Source of the DNA: an uncultured Collinsella sp.
GTDB taxonomy: Bacteria; Actinomycetota; Coriobacteriia; Coriobacteriales; Coriobacteriaceae
Direction of reading: 5' to 3'
DNA length: 19,873 nucleotides
NCBI GenBank assembly: GCA_900542175.1
Contig: UQNC01000035.1
Span: forward strand, 1 to 19,873
Part shown: in pieces, positions 1-7,125 of the stretch
Numbering within the stretch: the stretch's first letter is position 1
Layout of the letters: each line of letters starts with the position of its first letter
The notes under the pieces: generated by a model
What the model was told of the DNA's origin: nothing
The model's input: only the letters and a program-made list of their open reading frames with translations
Database searches by the model: none
Translations under genes and position numbers: made by a program

Positions 1-130
1 GGAGAGAGCGCTCCCGCAAACTGCCTCTTGACAACTTATAGGAGCGTCGGTTTTGTTGAGGCAAATTTGCCGGCTGCTCGGCATTTCCAAAAAAGTCTAC
101 TCACTTAGCCAGCGGGCAGCCAAAAAAGAA

Positions 131-168
131 CCGTCGCAACGTCGTTTGACTCCGTTGCGACGGTTTTT
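131..168. terminator. Rho-independent terminator, probably bidirectional
   Basis: Ten-base perfect stem (CCGTCGCAAC at 131-140 with GTTGCGACGG at 154-163), a 13-nt loop, a T-run on the right (164-168) and an A-rich stretch on the left (122-130), so it can stop transcription from either side. It lies downstream of the minus-strand phosphoesterase gene. The remaining DNA from 1 to 293 shows no gene I can support. Confidence 0.8.
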
Positions 169-293
169 CGAGCATTTTCGCACTGCCGAGGACGCAGACG
201 TTCCTCATTTCTCGCGCTTACCGAGCAAGAAGGCGCTATTCTCCGAAAGTAGTCAAAAAAGCTCCGTCCCAAATTAGCTACCCTTTGCACCGA

Positions 294-1133
294 TTATTCG
301 CCTGGGTTGATATTCGCGTAGAACTCCGCGCCATCATCCAGGCGCAGGATCCCGACGCGGCCGAACTCGGAGCCGGTGGCGGCGGCGCAGTCGATATCGA
401 TACGATCGGGCACGCCGGCGGTATCCTCGCCACCCAGGCGCACAATCTGCCCGCGGCCCGACTCCTCATCAAGCCCCGCCAGGCCGCCAACCTCGCAATA
501 GCGCCCAAGCGACACCGTGGGCGTGTGGCCGCTCACCACGACCGGACCCTCGCCCTCGGCAGAAAGCAGTCCCGTCGGCGCATCCCAATAGCCGTGACGA
601 ATCCACAGCAGGTCATCGGACGACTGCACCGCGAGCATCTGCTGCAGCAGCTCGCGATCGGCACCCACCGCTCCGACGCCATCGGCACAATCGACGCCAT
701 GCTCAAGTAAAAACGCGCGCGCCGCCTTCATCTCGATTCCAGCATGTACCAGCAGATACGGGCGCTCCTCGGTCTCGGCCACCGCGTAGAGCGGCAGCGC
801 GGCCATCCATCGCACGAGCTCCTCGTATGCCTCAAATTCCATGTCGTTGAGCTGCTCGCGCGTCGTCCAGCCACCGTTGATATCCCAGGTCTCGGCATCG
901 AGCGGATCCTGGCCAATGATGGCATCGAGCATGATCTGCTCGTGATTGCCCTTGAGAACGCGGGCGTTAGGCAGCGAGCGCACGAGCTTAATAACGCCGA
1001 CCGGATCGGGCCCGCGATCGATCATGTCGCCCAGCACGTACAGCGTGTCGTCGGACGTCAACGAGATCTTAGACAGGGCCTCGTCAAGCGCATGCACGTG
1101 TCCGTGAGCATCAGATGTCACATAGATCGCCAT
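294..1133 (-). CDS. PPP-family metallophosphoesterase (serine/threonine phosphatase or Ap4A hydrolase-like)
   Basis: 279 aa, a typical length for bacterial PPP-type phosphatases. The N-terminus has the metal-binding D-x-H motif (SDAHGH, D8 and H10), then GDMIDRG (residues 35-41, D36 and R40) and GNHE (62-65). Further on come VHAG and SGHTP, which supply the remaining metal-ligand histidines. This motif order defines the calcineurin-like fold with a two-metal centre that hydrolyses phosphomonoesters or dinucleoside polyphosphates. The natural substrate (phosphoprotein, Ap4A or other) cannot be read from the sequence. The protein should be cytosolic, since no signal peptide or membrane segment is visible. 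The ATG start is supported by GGAAAGG just upstream on the minus strand. It is transcribed divergently from the antiporter gene and has no operon partner. Confidence is high for the family and low for the substrate. Confidence 0.88.
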   Translation of the reverse strand: MAIYVTSDAHGHVHALDEALSKISLTSDDTLYVLGDMIDRGPDPVGVIKLVRSLPNARVLKGNHEQIMLDAIIGQDPLDAETWDINGGWTTREQLNDMEFEAYEELVRWMAALPLYAVAETEERPYLLVHAGIEMKAARAFLLEHGVDCADGVGAVGADRELLQQMLAVQSSDDLLWIRHGYWDAPTGLLSAEGEGPVVVSGHTPTVSLGRYCEVGGLAGLDEESGRGQIVRLGGEDTAGVPDRIDIDCAAATGSEFGRVGILRLDDGAEFYANINPGE

Positions 1134-1232
1134 GGAACGCCTTTCCCTACCTTGCGACCGAAGCCCGGAACCGCAACTAAAACTTCAAGTTGAACTTAAA
1201 CGTTACCCATTGTACTCCGTTGCAATAAAGCT

Positions 1233-1272
1233 GGAAAGGGTTTCCGAGCAGAGGCAAAGACGGCAGCCGTCT
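1233..1272. promoter_or_regulatory. Two palindromes in the divergent phosphoesterase/antiporter gap
   Basis: The 253-bp gap between the divergent genes holds GGAAAgggTTTCC (1233-1245) and the near-perfect 15-bp palindrome AGACGGCaGCCGTCT (1258-1272). Overlapping AAGTT/AACTT inverted repeats also occur at 1181-1198. These are plausible regulator sites, but no regulator is identified and I see no convincing -35/-10 pair. Chance occurrence cannot be excluded. Confidence 0.3.
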
Positions 1273-1386
1273 ATGACGATATCGCGCACGCCCGCAATCT
1301 AACCCCATAAACCCACCATCTTTGGGTACAAATAACCGCAGGCAACTGACCGTGCCACGCCAACCACCCAGGAGCGGACACCATCC

Positions 1387-2988
1387 ATGAACCAGATCCT
1401 TCTCTTTATCGGCCTCGTCATTATTCTGTGTCTGACCATCAAACCCGTCGGCAAAAAGCTCCCCTTCCCCACCCTGCTCATCTTTATCGCACTCGGCATG
1501 CTGCTGGGCGTCAACGGTCCGGCGCACATCGACTTTAGCGACTATGCGCTCACCGAAACCGTCTGCAGCACGGCGCTGCTGTTCATCATGTTCTACGGCG
1601 GCTTTAACACCAATATCGACCGTGCCAAACCCGTTGCCGTGCCCGCGGTACTGCTGAGCACGCTCGGCGTCGTCATCACTGCCGGCATTACGGGTGCGTT
1701 TGCGCACTTCGTGCTGGGTTTTGACTGGATTGGTGGCCTGCTGTTGGGATCGGTCGTGGCATCCACCGACGCGGCCAGCGTCTTTAGCGTGCTGCGCGAG
1801 CACAGCCTGTCGCTGAGGGGCGGCACCGACTCGCTGCTCGAGGTCGAATCGGGCTCCAACGACCCCGTCGCTTACATGCTCACCGCCGTGCTCGCCACAC
1901 TCGCGGCCGGCGGCGACATTAACATCCCCGTGCTGCTGGCCAAGCAGATCATCCTAGGCGTGGGGTTGGGTCTTGCCATCGGCTGGGCATCCAGCCGCCT
2001 GATAGAGCGCGCACGCGCAACGGCCGAGGGCGCGCAGACCATCTTCTTGTTCGCGGTGGCCATCGTGGCCTACGCGCTGCCGAGTTACCTGGGCGGCAAT
2101 GGCTTTTTGGCCGTGTACCTGGCCGGTATTGTGCTGGGAGCCAGCGACATTACCGGCAAGGTCGAGATGGCGCACTTCTTCGATACCCTCACCGAAATGG
2201 CCGAGATGACCATCTTCTTCTTGCTGGGCCTGCTCGTGACGCCCGCACGCCTGCCGCAAATGCTGCTACCGGGTCTGGCGCTCATGGCGTTTATGCTCTT
2301 CGTGAGCCGCCCCATCGCCGTTGGCGTGCTGCTGGCGCCCTTTAAGACGAACCCTCGCCAGGTAGCGCTCATAAGCTGGGCGGGTCTGCGCGGCGCGGCT
2401 TCGGTCGTATTTAGCCTCTTTGCCGTGGTGACCGGTATTCCCGGCGGTCACGACCTATTTGACCTGGTGTTTGTGATTGCTGTGTCGAGCATTGTGGTGC
2501 AGGGCTCGCTGCTGCCGGCGGTGGCAAAGAAGCTCGACATGATCGACGCGGAAGGCGATGTGCGCCGCACCTTTAACGATTACCGCGACGAGGACGGTAT
2601 GTCGTTCGTCAAGCTCAAGGTGGGCGCGGGCCATCCGTTTGCCGGACGCTCGCTCGCGGATATTGGCAGTGCGACGGATATGCTCGTGGTCCTGGTGCTG
2701 CGCGATGGAGCGCACCCGGTGCTGCCCAACGGGGATACCGTGATCGAAGAAGGCGACCTTCTGGTTATGGCCGCGCCAACGTTTGAAGAGCGTGCCGAGG
2801 TTACGCTGCGCGAGGTCACCGTGACTCCCCACGGTCGCCTGGCCGGTCAGCGCCTGCGCGACGTGCCGCAGGGCAAGCACCCGTTTATCGTGGTGATGCT
2901 CAAGCGCGAAGGCCAAACGATCATCCCCGACGGCAACACCCAAGTCCACGCCGGCGACGAAGCTGTCATCGCCACACTGGCGTCGTAG
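1387..2988 (+). CDS. CPA1 K+(Na+)/H+ antiporter, NhaP2/CvrA type, with RCK_C domains
   Basis: 533 aa integral membrane protein. Residues 1 to about 385 form the roughly 12-helix Na+/H+ exchanger domain. The CPA1 signatures are present: STDAAS (126-131) and ESGSNDP (154-160), where N158-D159 are the expected ion-binding pair. After the last helix, a cytosolic tail of about 150 residues contains two TrkA_C/RCK_C-like modules (about 410-465 and 475-533). Each repeats a pattern of buried beta strands ending in 'EGDLLVMAA' or 'AGDEAVIATL'. This architecture matches NhaP2/CvrA-type K+/H+ antiporters, where RCK_C domains sense a cytosolic ligand. It would exchange cytosolic K+ or Na+ for protons and help control pH and cell volume. 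AGGAG lies about 12 nt before the ATG, a long spacing. It is monocistronic. K+ versus Na+ preference cannot be decided here. Confidence 0.88.
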   Translation: MNQILLFIGLVIILCLTIKPVGKKLPFPTLLIFIALGMLLGVNGPAHIDFSDYALTETVCSTALLFIMFYGGFNTNIDRAKPVAVPAVLLSTLGVVITAGITGAFAHFVLGFDWIGGLLLGSVVASTDAASVFSVLREHSLSLRGGTDSLLEVESGSNDPVAYMLTAVLATLAAGGDINIPVLLAKQIILGVGLGLAIGWASSRLIERARATAEGAQTIFLFAVAIVAYALPSYLGGNGFLAVYLAGIVLGASDITGKVEMAHFFDTLTEMAEMTIFFLLGLLVTPARLPQMLLPGLALMAFMLFVSRPIAVGVLLAPFKTNPRQVALISWAGLRGAASVVFSLFAVVTGIPGGHDLFDLVFVIAVSSIVVQGSLLPAVAKKLDMIDAEGDVRRTFNDYRDEDGMSFVKLKVGAGHPFAGRSLADIGSATDMLVVLVLRDGAHPVLPNGDTVIEEGDLLVMAAPTFEERAEVTLREVTVTPHGRLAGQRLRDVPQGKHPFIVVMLKREGQTIIPDGNTQVHAGDEAVIATLAS

Positions 2989-2995
2989 TGACCAG

Positions 2996-3080
2996 GGGTT
3001 AGCTAATTTGCGACGAAGAAATCAAGCGCCTAGAGAACCTCATGCCTTCGCTCGCAGATTTGGATTTGCCCGAGGAGTAA
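2996..3080 (+). other. Possible gene remnant with a short repeat
   Basis: Just after the antiporter stop, the motif TTAGCTAATTTGCGACGAAG resembles one found downstream of the phosphoesterase on the opposite strand (261-283). It runs into a start-less frame (3009-3080) that reads CDEEIKRLENLMPSLADLD and ends in LPEE before a stop. The composition is acidic, amphipathic and coding-like, yet no start codon or ribosome site precedes it. It may be the tail of a decayed gene. Evidence is weak. Confidence 0.2.
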
Positions 3081-3167
3081 AGCACCCCTCCCCCATGTAA
3101 CCATCCTGTAAATCATAGCGGCGCACTCGAGTTTTACCGTGATGCGGTCGCGCCTGACGCTCCACTG

Positions 3168-3176
3168 TGCTAAAGT
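3168..3176 (+). promoter_or_regulatory. Candidate extended -10 promoter for serC
   Basis: TGcTAAAGT gives an extended -10 element (TG at 3168-3169, hexamer 3171-3176) 37 bp before the serC ATG. No good -35 lies at the expected distance, as is usual for extended -10 promoters. A ribosome site GAGGGG follows, nine bases before the start codon. Confidence 0.4.
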
Positions 3177-3213
3177 ATCCGAACGTTCAAACGACTACGA
3201 GGGGAACTAGAAG

Positions 3214-4338
3214 ATGGCACGTGTGCACAACTTCTCAGCTGGCCCGGCCGCACTGCCTACAAGCGTGCTCGCCGAGATCGCCGACGAGATGATGGACTAC
3301 CGCAGTTGCGGCATGTCCGTGCTCGAGATGAGCCATCGATCTAGCATGTACCAGCAGATCATCGACGACGCCGAGGCAACCCTGCGCCGCCTGCTGAGCA
3401 TCCCCGATAACTACCGTGTTCTGTTTTTGCAGGGCGGCGCCACGCTGCAGTTTGCGGGCATCCCGATGAACCTCATGCGCCGCGGCCGCGCCGGCTACGT
3501 CGTGACCGGCAACTTCGCCAACAAGGCGTACAAGGAAGCCGCCAAGTACGGCGAGGCCGTGCTGCTCGCGAGCTCCGAGGACGCCAATTTCGACCGCATT
3601 CCCGCCATGGCCGACATCAACGCGCGCATTGCCGCCGAGGCCGCGGGCGGCGGGCTCGACTACGTCTACATCTGCCAGAACAACACCATCTTTGGCACCA
3701 TGTACCACGAGCTGCCTAACTTCGGCGACGTACCGCTGGTCGCCGATGTCTCGAGCTGCTTTTTGTCGCAGCCGCTCGACGTCGAGCGCTACGGACTCAT
3801 CTACGCCGGCGCTCAGAAAAACGCCGGCGCCGCGGGCGTCACCGTGGTTATCGTGCGCGACGACCTGATCGCCGACGGTCCAGCCTTTGCGCAGACGCCG
3901 CAGTACATGGACCTTAAGACCCAGGCCGCCAAGGGCTCCATGCTCAACACGCCCAACACCTTTGGCATCTACGTGTGCGGCAAGGTGTTCCGTTGGGTTG
4001 AGCAGACCGGCGGACTTGCCGTCATGGCCGAGCGCAACTGGGCCAAGGCCAACCTGCTCTACGACCTGCTCGAGCACAGCGAGCTGTTCCATGGCACCGC
4101 GCAGGCCAACACCCGCTCCATCGCCAACGTCACGTTCCGTACCGGCGACGCCGAACTCGACGCGGCCTTTGTTGCGGGCGCGGCAGAGCACCAGATCCAA
4201 AACGTCAAGGGCCATCGCCTCGTCGGCGGAATGCGCGCCAGCGTGTACAACGCCGTCACCATGGAGGACGTGCAGGCGCTGGCCACGTACGTGAAGGACT
4301 TCGAAGCGCAGCATAGTTTGAGCCCGCGATCTAACTAG
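3214..4338 (+). CDS. serC: Phosphoserine aminotransferase
   Basis: 374 aa PLP enzyme (class V aminotransferase fold). It converts 3-phosphohydroxypyruvate plus glutamate to 3-phosphoserine, the second step of serine synthesis; many members also serve pyridoxal phosphate synthesis. The N-terminus VHNFSAGPAALP is the SerC hallmark. HRSS (41-44) and GGATLQF (74-80) contribute to substrate and cofactor phosphate binding. D178 in ADVSS should contact the pyridine nitrogen, and K202 in AGAQKNAG is the Schiff-base lysine. NTPNTF follows as expected. The length is slightly above the family's usual 360. GAGGGG supports the ATG. serA follows after 69 bp on the same strand with no terminator between, so the two probably form an operon. 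The active site looks intact. Confidence 0.96.
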   Translation: MARVHNFSAGPAALPTSVLAEIADEMMDYRSCGMSVLEMSHRSSMYQQIIDDAEATLRRLLSIPDNYRVLFLQGGATLQFAGIPMNLMRRGRAGYVVTGNFANKAYKEAAKYGEAVLLASSEDANFDRIPAMADINARIAAEAAGGGLDYVYICQNNTIFGTMYHELPNFGDVPLVADVSSCFLSQPLDVERYGLIYAGAQKNAGAAGVTVVIVRDDLIADGPAFAQTPQYMDLKTQAAKGSMLNTPNTFGIYVCGKVFRWVEQTGGLAVMAERNWAKANLLYDLLEHSELFHGTAQANTRSIANVTFRTGDAELDAAFVAGAAEHQIQNVKGHRLVGGMRASVYNAVTMEDVQALATYVKDFEAQHSLSPRSN

Positions 4339-4407
4339 CCCGCAACACGCGGACCGACCAGCCACTTCAAACCACTTGTTATAAACAAATCCGCTAAGGA
4401 GTTTTTC

Positions 4408-5571
4408 ATGCGCAAGATTAAAACCATCGACGACATTACCAAGGACGGCAAAGTCGAATTTGGCGAGGGCTACGAGTTTGTGGGCACCGCCGAGGAGGCC
4501 GACGCCATTCTGATGCGCTCCACCGACCTGCACGGCTACGAGCTGCCCGAGGGCATCCGCGCCATCGCCCGCTGCGGCGCCGGCGTCAACAACATCCCCG
4601 TCGAGGAGTACGCCAAGAAGGGCGTCGTCGTCTTTAACTCCCCCGGCGCCAACAGCAACGCCGTCAAGGAGCTCGTCCTGGGCATGTTGGTGCTCTCGAG
4701 CCGCGGCGTGGTGCAATCGATGAACTGGGTGCGTGACAACGCCGACGACCCCGAGATTCAGGTCGATGCCGAAAAGGCCAAGAAGGCCTTTGTGGGCCGC
4801 GAGCTCAAGGGCAAGCGCATCGGCGTCATCGGCCTGGGCAACGTAGGCTCCAAGGTCGCCAACGCCTGCGTCGACCTGGGCATGGACGTCTACGGCTATG
4901 ATCCGTTCATTTCCGTCGAGCACGCGTGGGTGCTGAGCCGCGAGGTGCAGCGCGTGGGCACGCTCGAGGATCTGTGCCGCGGCTGCGACTACCTCACCGT
5001 GCACGTGCCCAGCAAGGCAGACACCATCGGCATGATCAGCACCGAGCAGATTAACCTGCTGGCGCCCGACGCCGTGCTCATCAACTACGCGCGCGAGACC
5101 ATCATTGACGAGGACGCCGTCGACGCCGCCCTGCGCGAGGGCAAGCTCAGCTGGTTTAGCTGCGACTTTGCCACGCCCAAGACCGTCAAGATGCCCAATA
5201 CGTTTATCACCACGCATTCGGGCGCCGGCACCGGCGAGGCCGAGGCCAACTGCGCCGACATGGCCATCAGCGAGCTCAAGGATTACCTGGAAAACGGCAA
5301 CATCGCGCACAGCGTCAACTACCCCGCCTGCAGCATGGGCAAGGCGCGCGCCGCAAGCCGCATTGCCTGCCTGCATGCCAACGTGCCCAACATGATCGGC
5401 CAGATCACGGCCATTCTCGCCAAGGACAACGCCAATGTGCAGCGCATGACCAACGAGTCCGCTGGCGAGAACGCCTACACCATGTTCGACACCGATGAGC
5501 ACCTGGACGGCAGCACGATCGAGGCGCTCAAGCAGATTCCGTCGATGTATCGCGTGCGCGTGATTAAATAG
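4408..5571 (+). CDS. serA: D-3-phosphoglycerate dehydrogenase, short ACT-containing form
   Basis: 387 aa. It oxidises 3-phosphoglycerate to 3-phosphohydroxypyruvate with NAD, the first committed step of serine synthesis. The substrate-binding domain includes ARCGAGVNNI (54-63). The Rossmann motif GLGNVG spans 142-147, with D165 in GYD as the likely NAD-selecting acid. Catalytic R229 is in NYARET and the histidine is H270 in TTHSGAGT. The glutamate normally found in a DVFxxEP motif is absent; the region reads CDFATPK, similar to the DFPTP seen in short gut-type SerA proteins as I recall them. A C-terminal ACT domain (about 315-387) suggests allosteric control by serine or another amino acid. 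TAAGGAG precedes the ATG. A terminator lies 40 bp downstream, so the serC-serA unit ends here. No serB is adjacent. Confidence 0.94.
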   Translation: MRKIKTIDDITKDGKVEFGEGYEFVGTAEEADAILMRSTDLHGYELPEGIRAIARCGAGVNNIPVEEYAKKGVVVFNSPGANSNAVKELVLGMLVLSSRGVVQSMNWVRDNADDPEIQVDAEKAKKAFVGRELKGKRIGVIGLGNVGSKVANACVDLGMDVYGYDPFISVEHAWVLSREVQRVGTLEDLCRGCDYLTVHVPSKADTIGMISTEQINLLAPDAVLINYARETIIDEDAVDAALREGKLSWFSCDFATPKTVKMPNTFITTHSGAGTGEAEANCADMAISELKDYLENGNIAHSVNYPACSMGKARAASRIACLHANVPNMIGQITAILAKDNANVQRMTNESAGENAYTMFDTDEHLDGSTIEALKQIPSMYRVRVIK

Positions 5572-5610
5572 CGCCGGTGCCAAGCCTGCCAGACAGACCA
5601 CGAAGCCCAT

Positions 5611-5648
5611 TCGCCCCCTCCCGTTTTCACGAAACGGGGGGCGATTTT
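5611..5648 (+). terminator. Terminator of serC-serA
   Basis: A strong GC hairpin: CCCGTTT pairs with AAACGGG, extended by CGCCCC with GGGGCG around one bulge. A short T-run follows (5645-5648). It starts 40 bp after the serA stop. Confidence 0.8.
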
Positions 5649-5921
5649 GTTGCTCCGGACGTCTTTAAAATGATACCCAGAACAAGTTTTTTCAGATAAT
5701 CGATAGTGAGGCTCCAGTCGCTAAGCACGCCCGCTTTGATAAACAGCTTTATCAGGGACTTTAGTAGGTAAAAATCGGTCTCTATGTGCCGAATGTAAGT
5801 TGACTGTCTATTTTCCGAAACAACTTATTCTAGATAGCATTTTTAGGGTCCCTCCAAGGCAAAATTGAAGCCTTTTTGCGACCAGAACTCTAGCTCGCGC
5901 TACCGTTTACCCACCGCGCGA
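5649..5921. other. AT-richer intergenic stretch between serA terminator and gene A
   Basis: 273 bp without a supportable gene. It contains an imperfect inverted repeat (AAGTTG near 5797-5802 with CAACTT at 5821-5826, flanked by GAAT/ATTC). A weak hairpin, GCAAAA at 5859-5864 with TTTTTGC at 5873-5879, could act as terminator for minus-strand gene A. Base composition is clearly lower in GC than serA, fitting an inserted segment. Confidence 0.35.
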
Positions 5922-6971
5922 CTACATTCCCGCCCAATCGATAAAAATCTCCTCACGAAGCCGCCGTTCGAGCTCCTGCTGTCGCGGCGTCTTGTCTTTC
6001 AGCGGCACATCGAGATAGGACATGATGAGCTCCATCACCACGCGGAAGGCATCGAAGTCGGCCAGCTGACCATAGGTCATCAGAACGACGGGATATCCCA
6101 TGGCTTGCAAGGCCGTCGTTCGATCGGAGTCCGAGATCTTGGATTCAATGGATCCGTGAATGGCTTTACCTTGGCATTCAACCAGACACTCTCGACTGCC
6201 GTCCTTATTTGCCAGCAGGATATCGGTATAGCGCCTATCAAGCCCCGAAATCAGGCGGGCGCTGCGCGTCATACGAATCTCAACGTTATTGGTAAGGCTC
6301 AGCCCTTCGCCGCCGCGCAACCTCGTAAGGCCAAACAGCATCGAAGCCTGGACCTCGAGCGGCGATGCTGCCACCCCCGTAATGCATTTCGCGGCTCGTA
6401 TGAACGTTTTAGCGCCGCGGAGCCCCCGGACCTTATCGACGAACTCTGTAAGCTCAGAGAGCTCGATCAAGGGAGGTCGTTTCCACAAGTCCGTTGGATT
6501 CCCCGAGACATCCTTTACGTTTTCCCAGCCCGACCGTGCGTCACTCCATCGGCTCCCATATGCCTGCTCAAGTGCCGACTTTACCTGAAGCGCAATCTTG
6601 CACACGGCAAAGGTGCCGCACATCTCATACATGCACATGATTAGACGCTCGTTTGAGACCGAGGAAGCCAGAGTCAGCAGGGTAAAGAGTGGGGACGCAA
6701 CATCGAGGCCAAACTCCGTCTGCCGCACGGAATCAAACGGCCTCTCCCCGTTCCAAACATGCCTGACAATGCGATCGCCCTTACGTCCGCAGCTGCCCTG
6801 CGCCAACACGTGTAACGGGGTGCCCAGGAAATGCGTGACGAGCGGATGCTCACATAGGTGCTCCCTGCGCGGATCGTCCGCAGAATCGGGCAGGTCCGGC
6901 ATTATTGCCAAGACCTGTGGAGGTATCCGGTGATACCGAAAGGCAGATATGTCGCACAGCATGTCGTCCAT
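5922..6971 (-). CDS. Gene A: DUF559/Vsr-like putative nuclease, accessory paralogue of gene B
   Basis: 349 aa from the chosen ATG; not recognised with certainty. The N-terminal half (about 1-170) begins DMLCDISAFRYHR and includes TPLHVLAQG and ASPLFTLLTLA. The C-terminal half has SPLE (203-206), a D250 in YTDILLANK, a strand VECQGK (264-269), then a helix and AMGYPVVLMTYGQL (290-303). D250 and E265-x-Q267 resemble a PD-(D/E)xK core as in DUF559/Vsr-like endonuclease domains. Its C-terminal half aligns with gene B across SPLE, the D...ExQ/N strand and MGYxV. It is likely cytosolic. The open frame extends upstream but would overlap the peptidase start, and that part is low-complexity, so I start at 6971. 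No clear ribosome site is visible, so 6962 or an upstream TTG are alternatives. A role in defence or DNA processing is only inference. Confidence 0.6.
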   Translation of the reverse strand: MDDMLCDISAFRYHRIPPQVLAIMPDLPDSADDPRREHLCEHPLVTHFLGTPLHVLAQGSCGRKGDRIVRHVWNGERPFDSVRQTEFGLDVASPLFTLLTLASSVSNERLIMCMYEMCGTFAVCKIALQVKSALEQAYGSRWSDARSGWENVKDVSGNPTDLWKRPPLIELSELTEFVDKVRGLRGAKTFIRAAKCITGVAASPLEVQASMLFGLTRLRGGEGLSLTNNVEIRMTRSARLISGLDRRYTDILLANKDGSRECLVECQGKAIHGSIESKISDSDRTTALQAMGYPVVLMTYGQLADFDAFRVVMELIMSYLDVPLKDKTPRQQELERRLREEIFIDWAGM

Positions 6972-7085
6972 GAAGGGTACGTACCCGCTGCGTCGCTTGT
7001 GAACCCGCTCGGACGGCAAACGCGCTGGCTCGGCCTGCGAACGGTAAATACTGCCACGCCCACGTCGCGGATCTCTCAGGAGGCT

Positions 7086-7119
7086 TACAATCGGTTTGGA
7101 AAGCAAACTGATTGTGAGG
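7086..7119 (+). promoter_or_regulatory. Operator-like inverted repeat and ribosome site before the M20 peptidase
   Basis: CAATCGGTTTG (7088-7098) and CAAACTGATTG (7104-7114) form an 11-bp-arm inverted repeat with one mismatch and a 5-nt centre. The left arm overlaps a -10-like TACAAT (7086-7091). The right arm touches the ribosome site GTGAGG (7114-7119). It could be a repressor operator or an mRNA hairpin limiting translation. No matching -35 is visible. A second strong AGGAGG lies at 7078-7083. Confidence 0.45.
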
Positions 7120-7125
7120 TTGCAT

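Noticed and set aside
1..50. TTGACA-like box at 28-33
   Set aside because: No -10 at the right distance and no supportable gene downstream before the terminator.
60..105. Possible fifth copy of the 30-bp repeat near the left edge
   Set aside because: Similarity is mainly a run of A's and a few flanking bases (about 13 of 28), too weak to include.
53..277. A 74-codon plus-strand open frame at the left edge
   Set aside because: It reads straight through the terminator at 131-168, has no ribosome site and has low-complexity basic/serine composition.
3235..5610. A 791-codon minus-strand open frame opposite serC-serA
   Set aside because: It is antisense to two well-identified enzymes and is rich in Ala, Val, Gly and His, as expected from reading GC-biased codons backwards.
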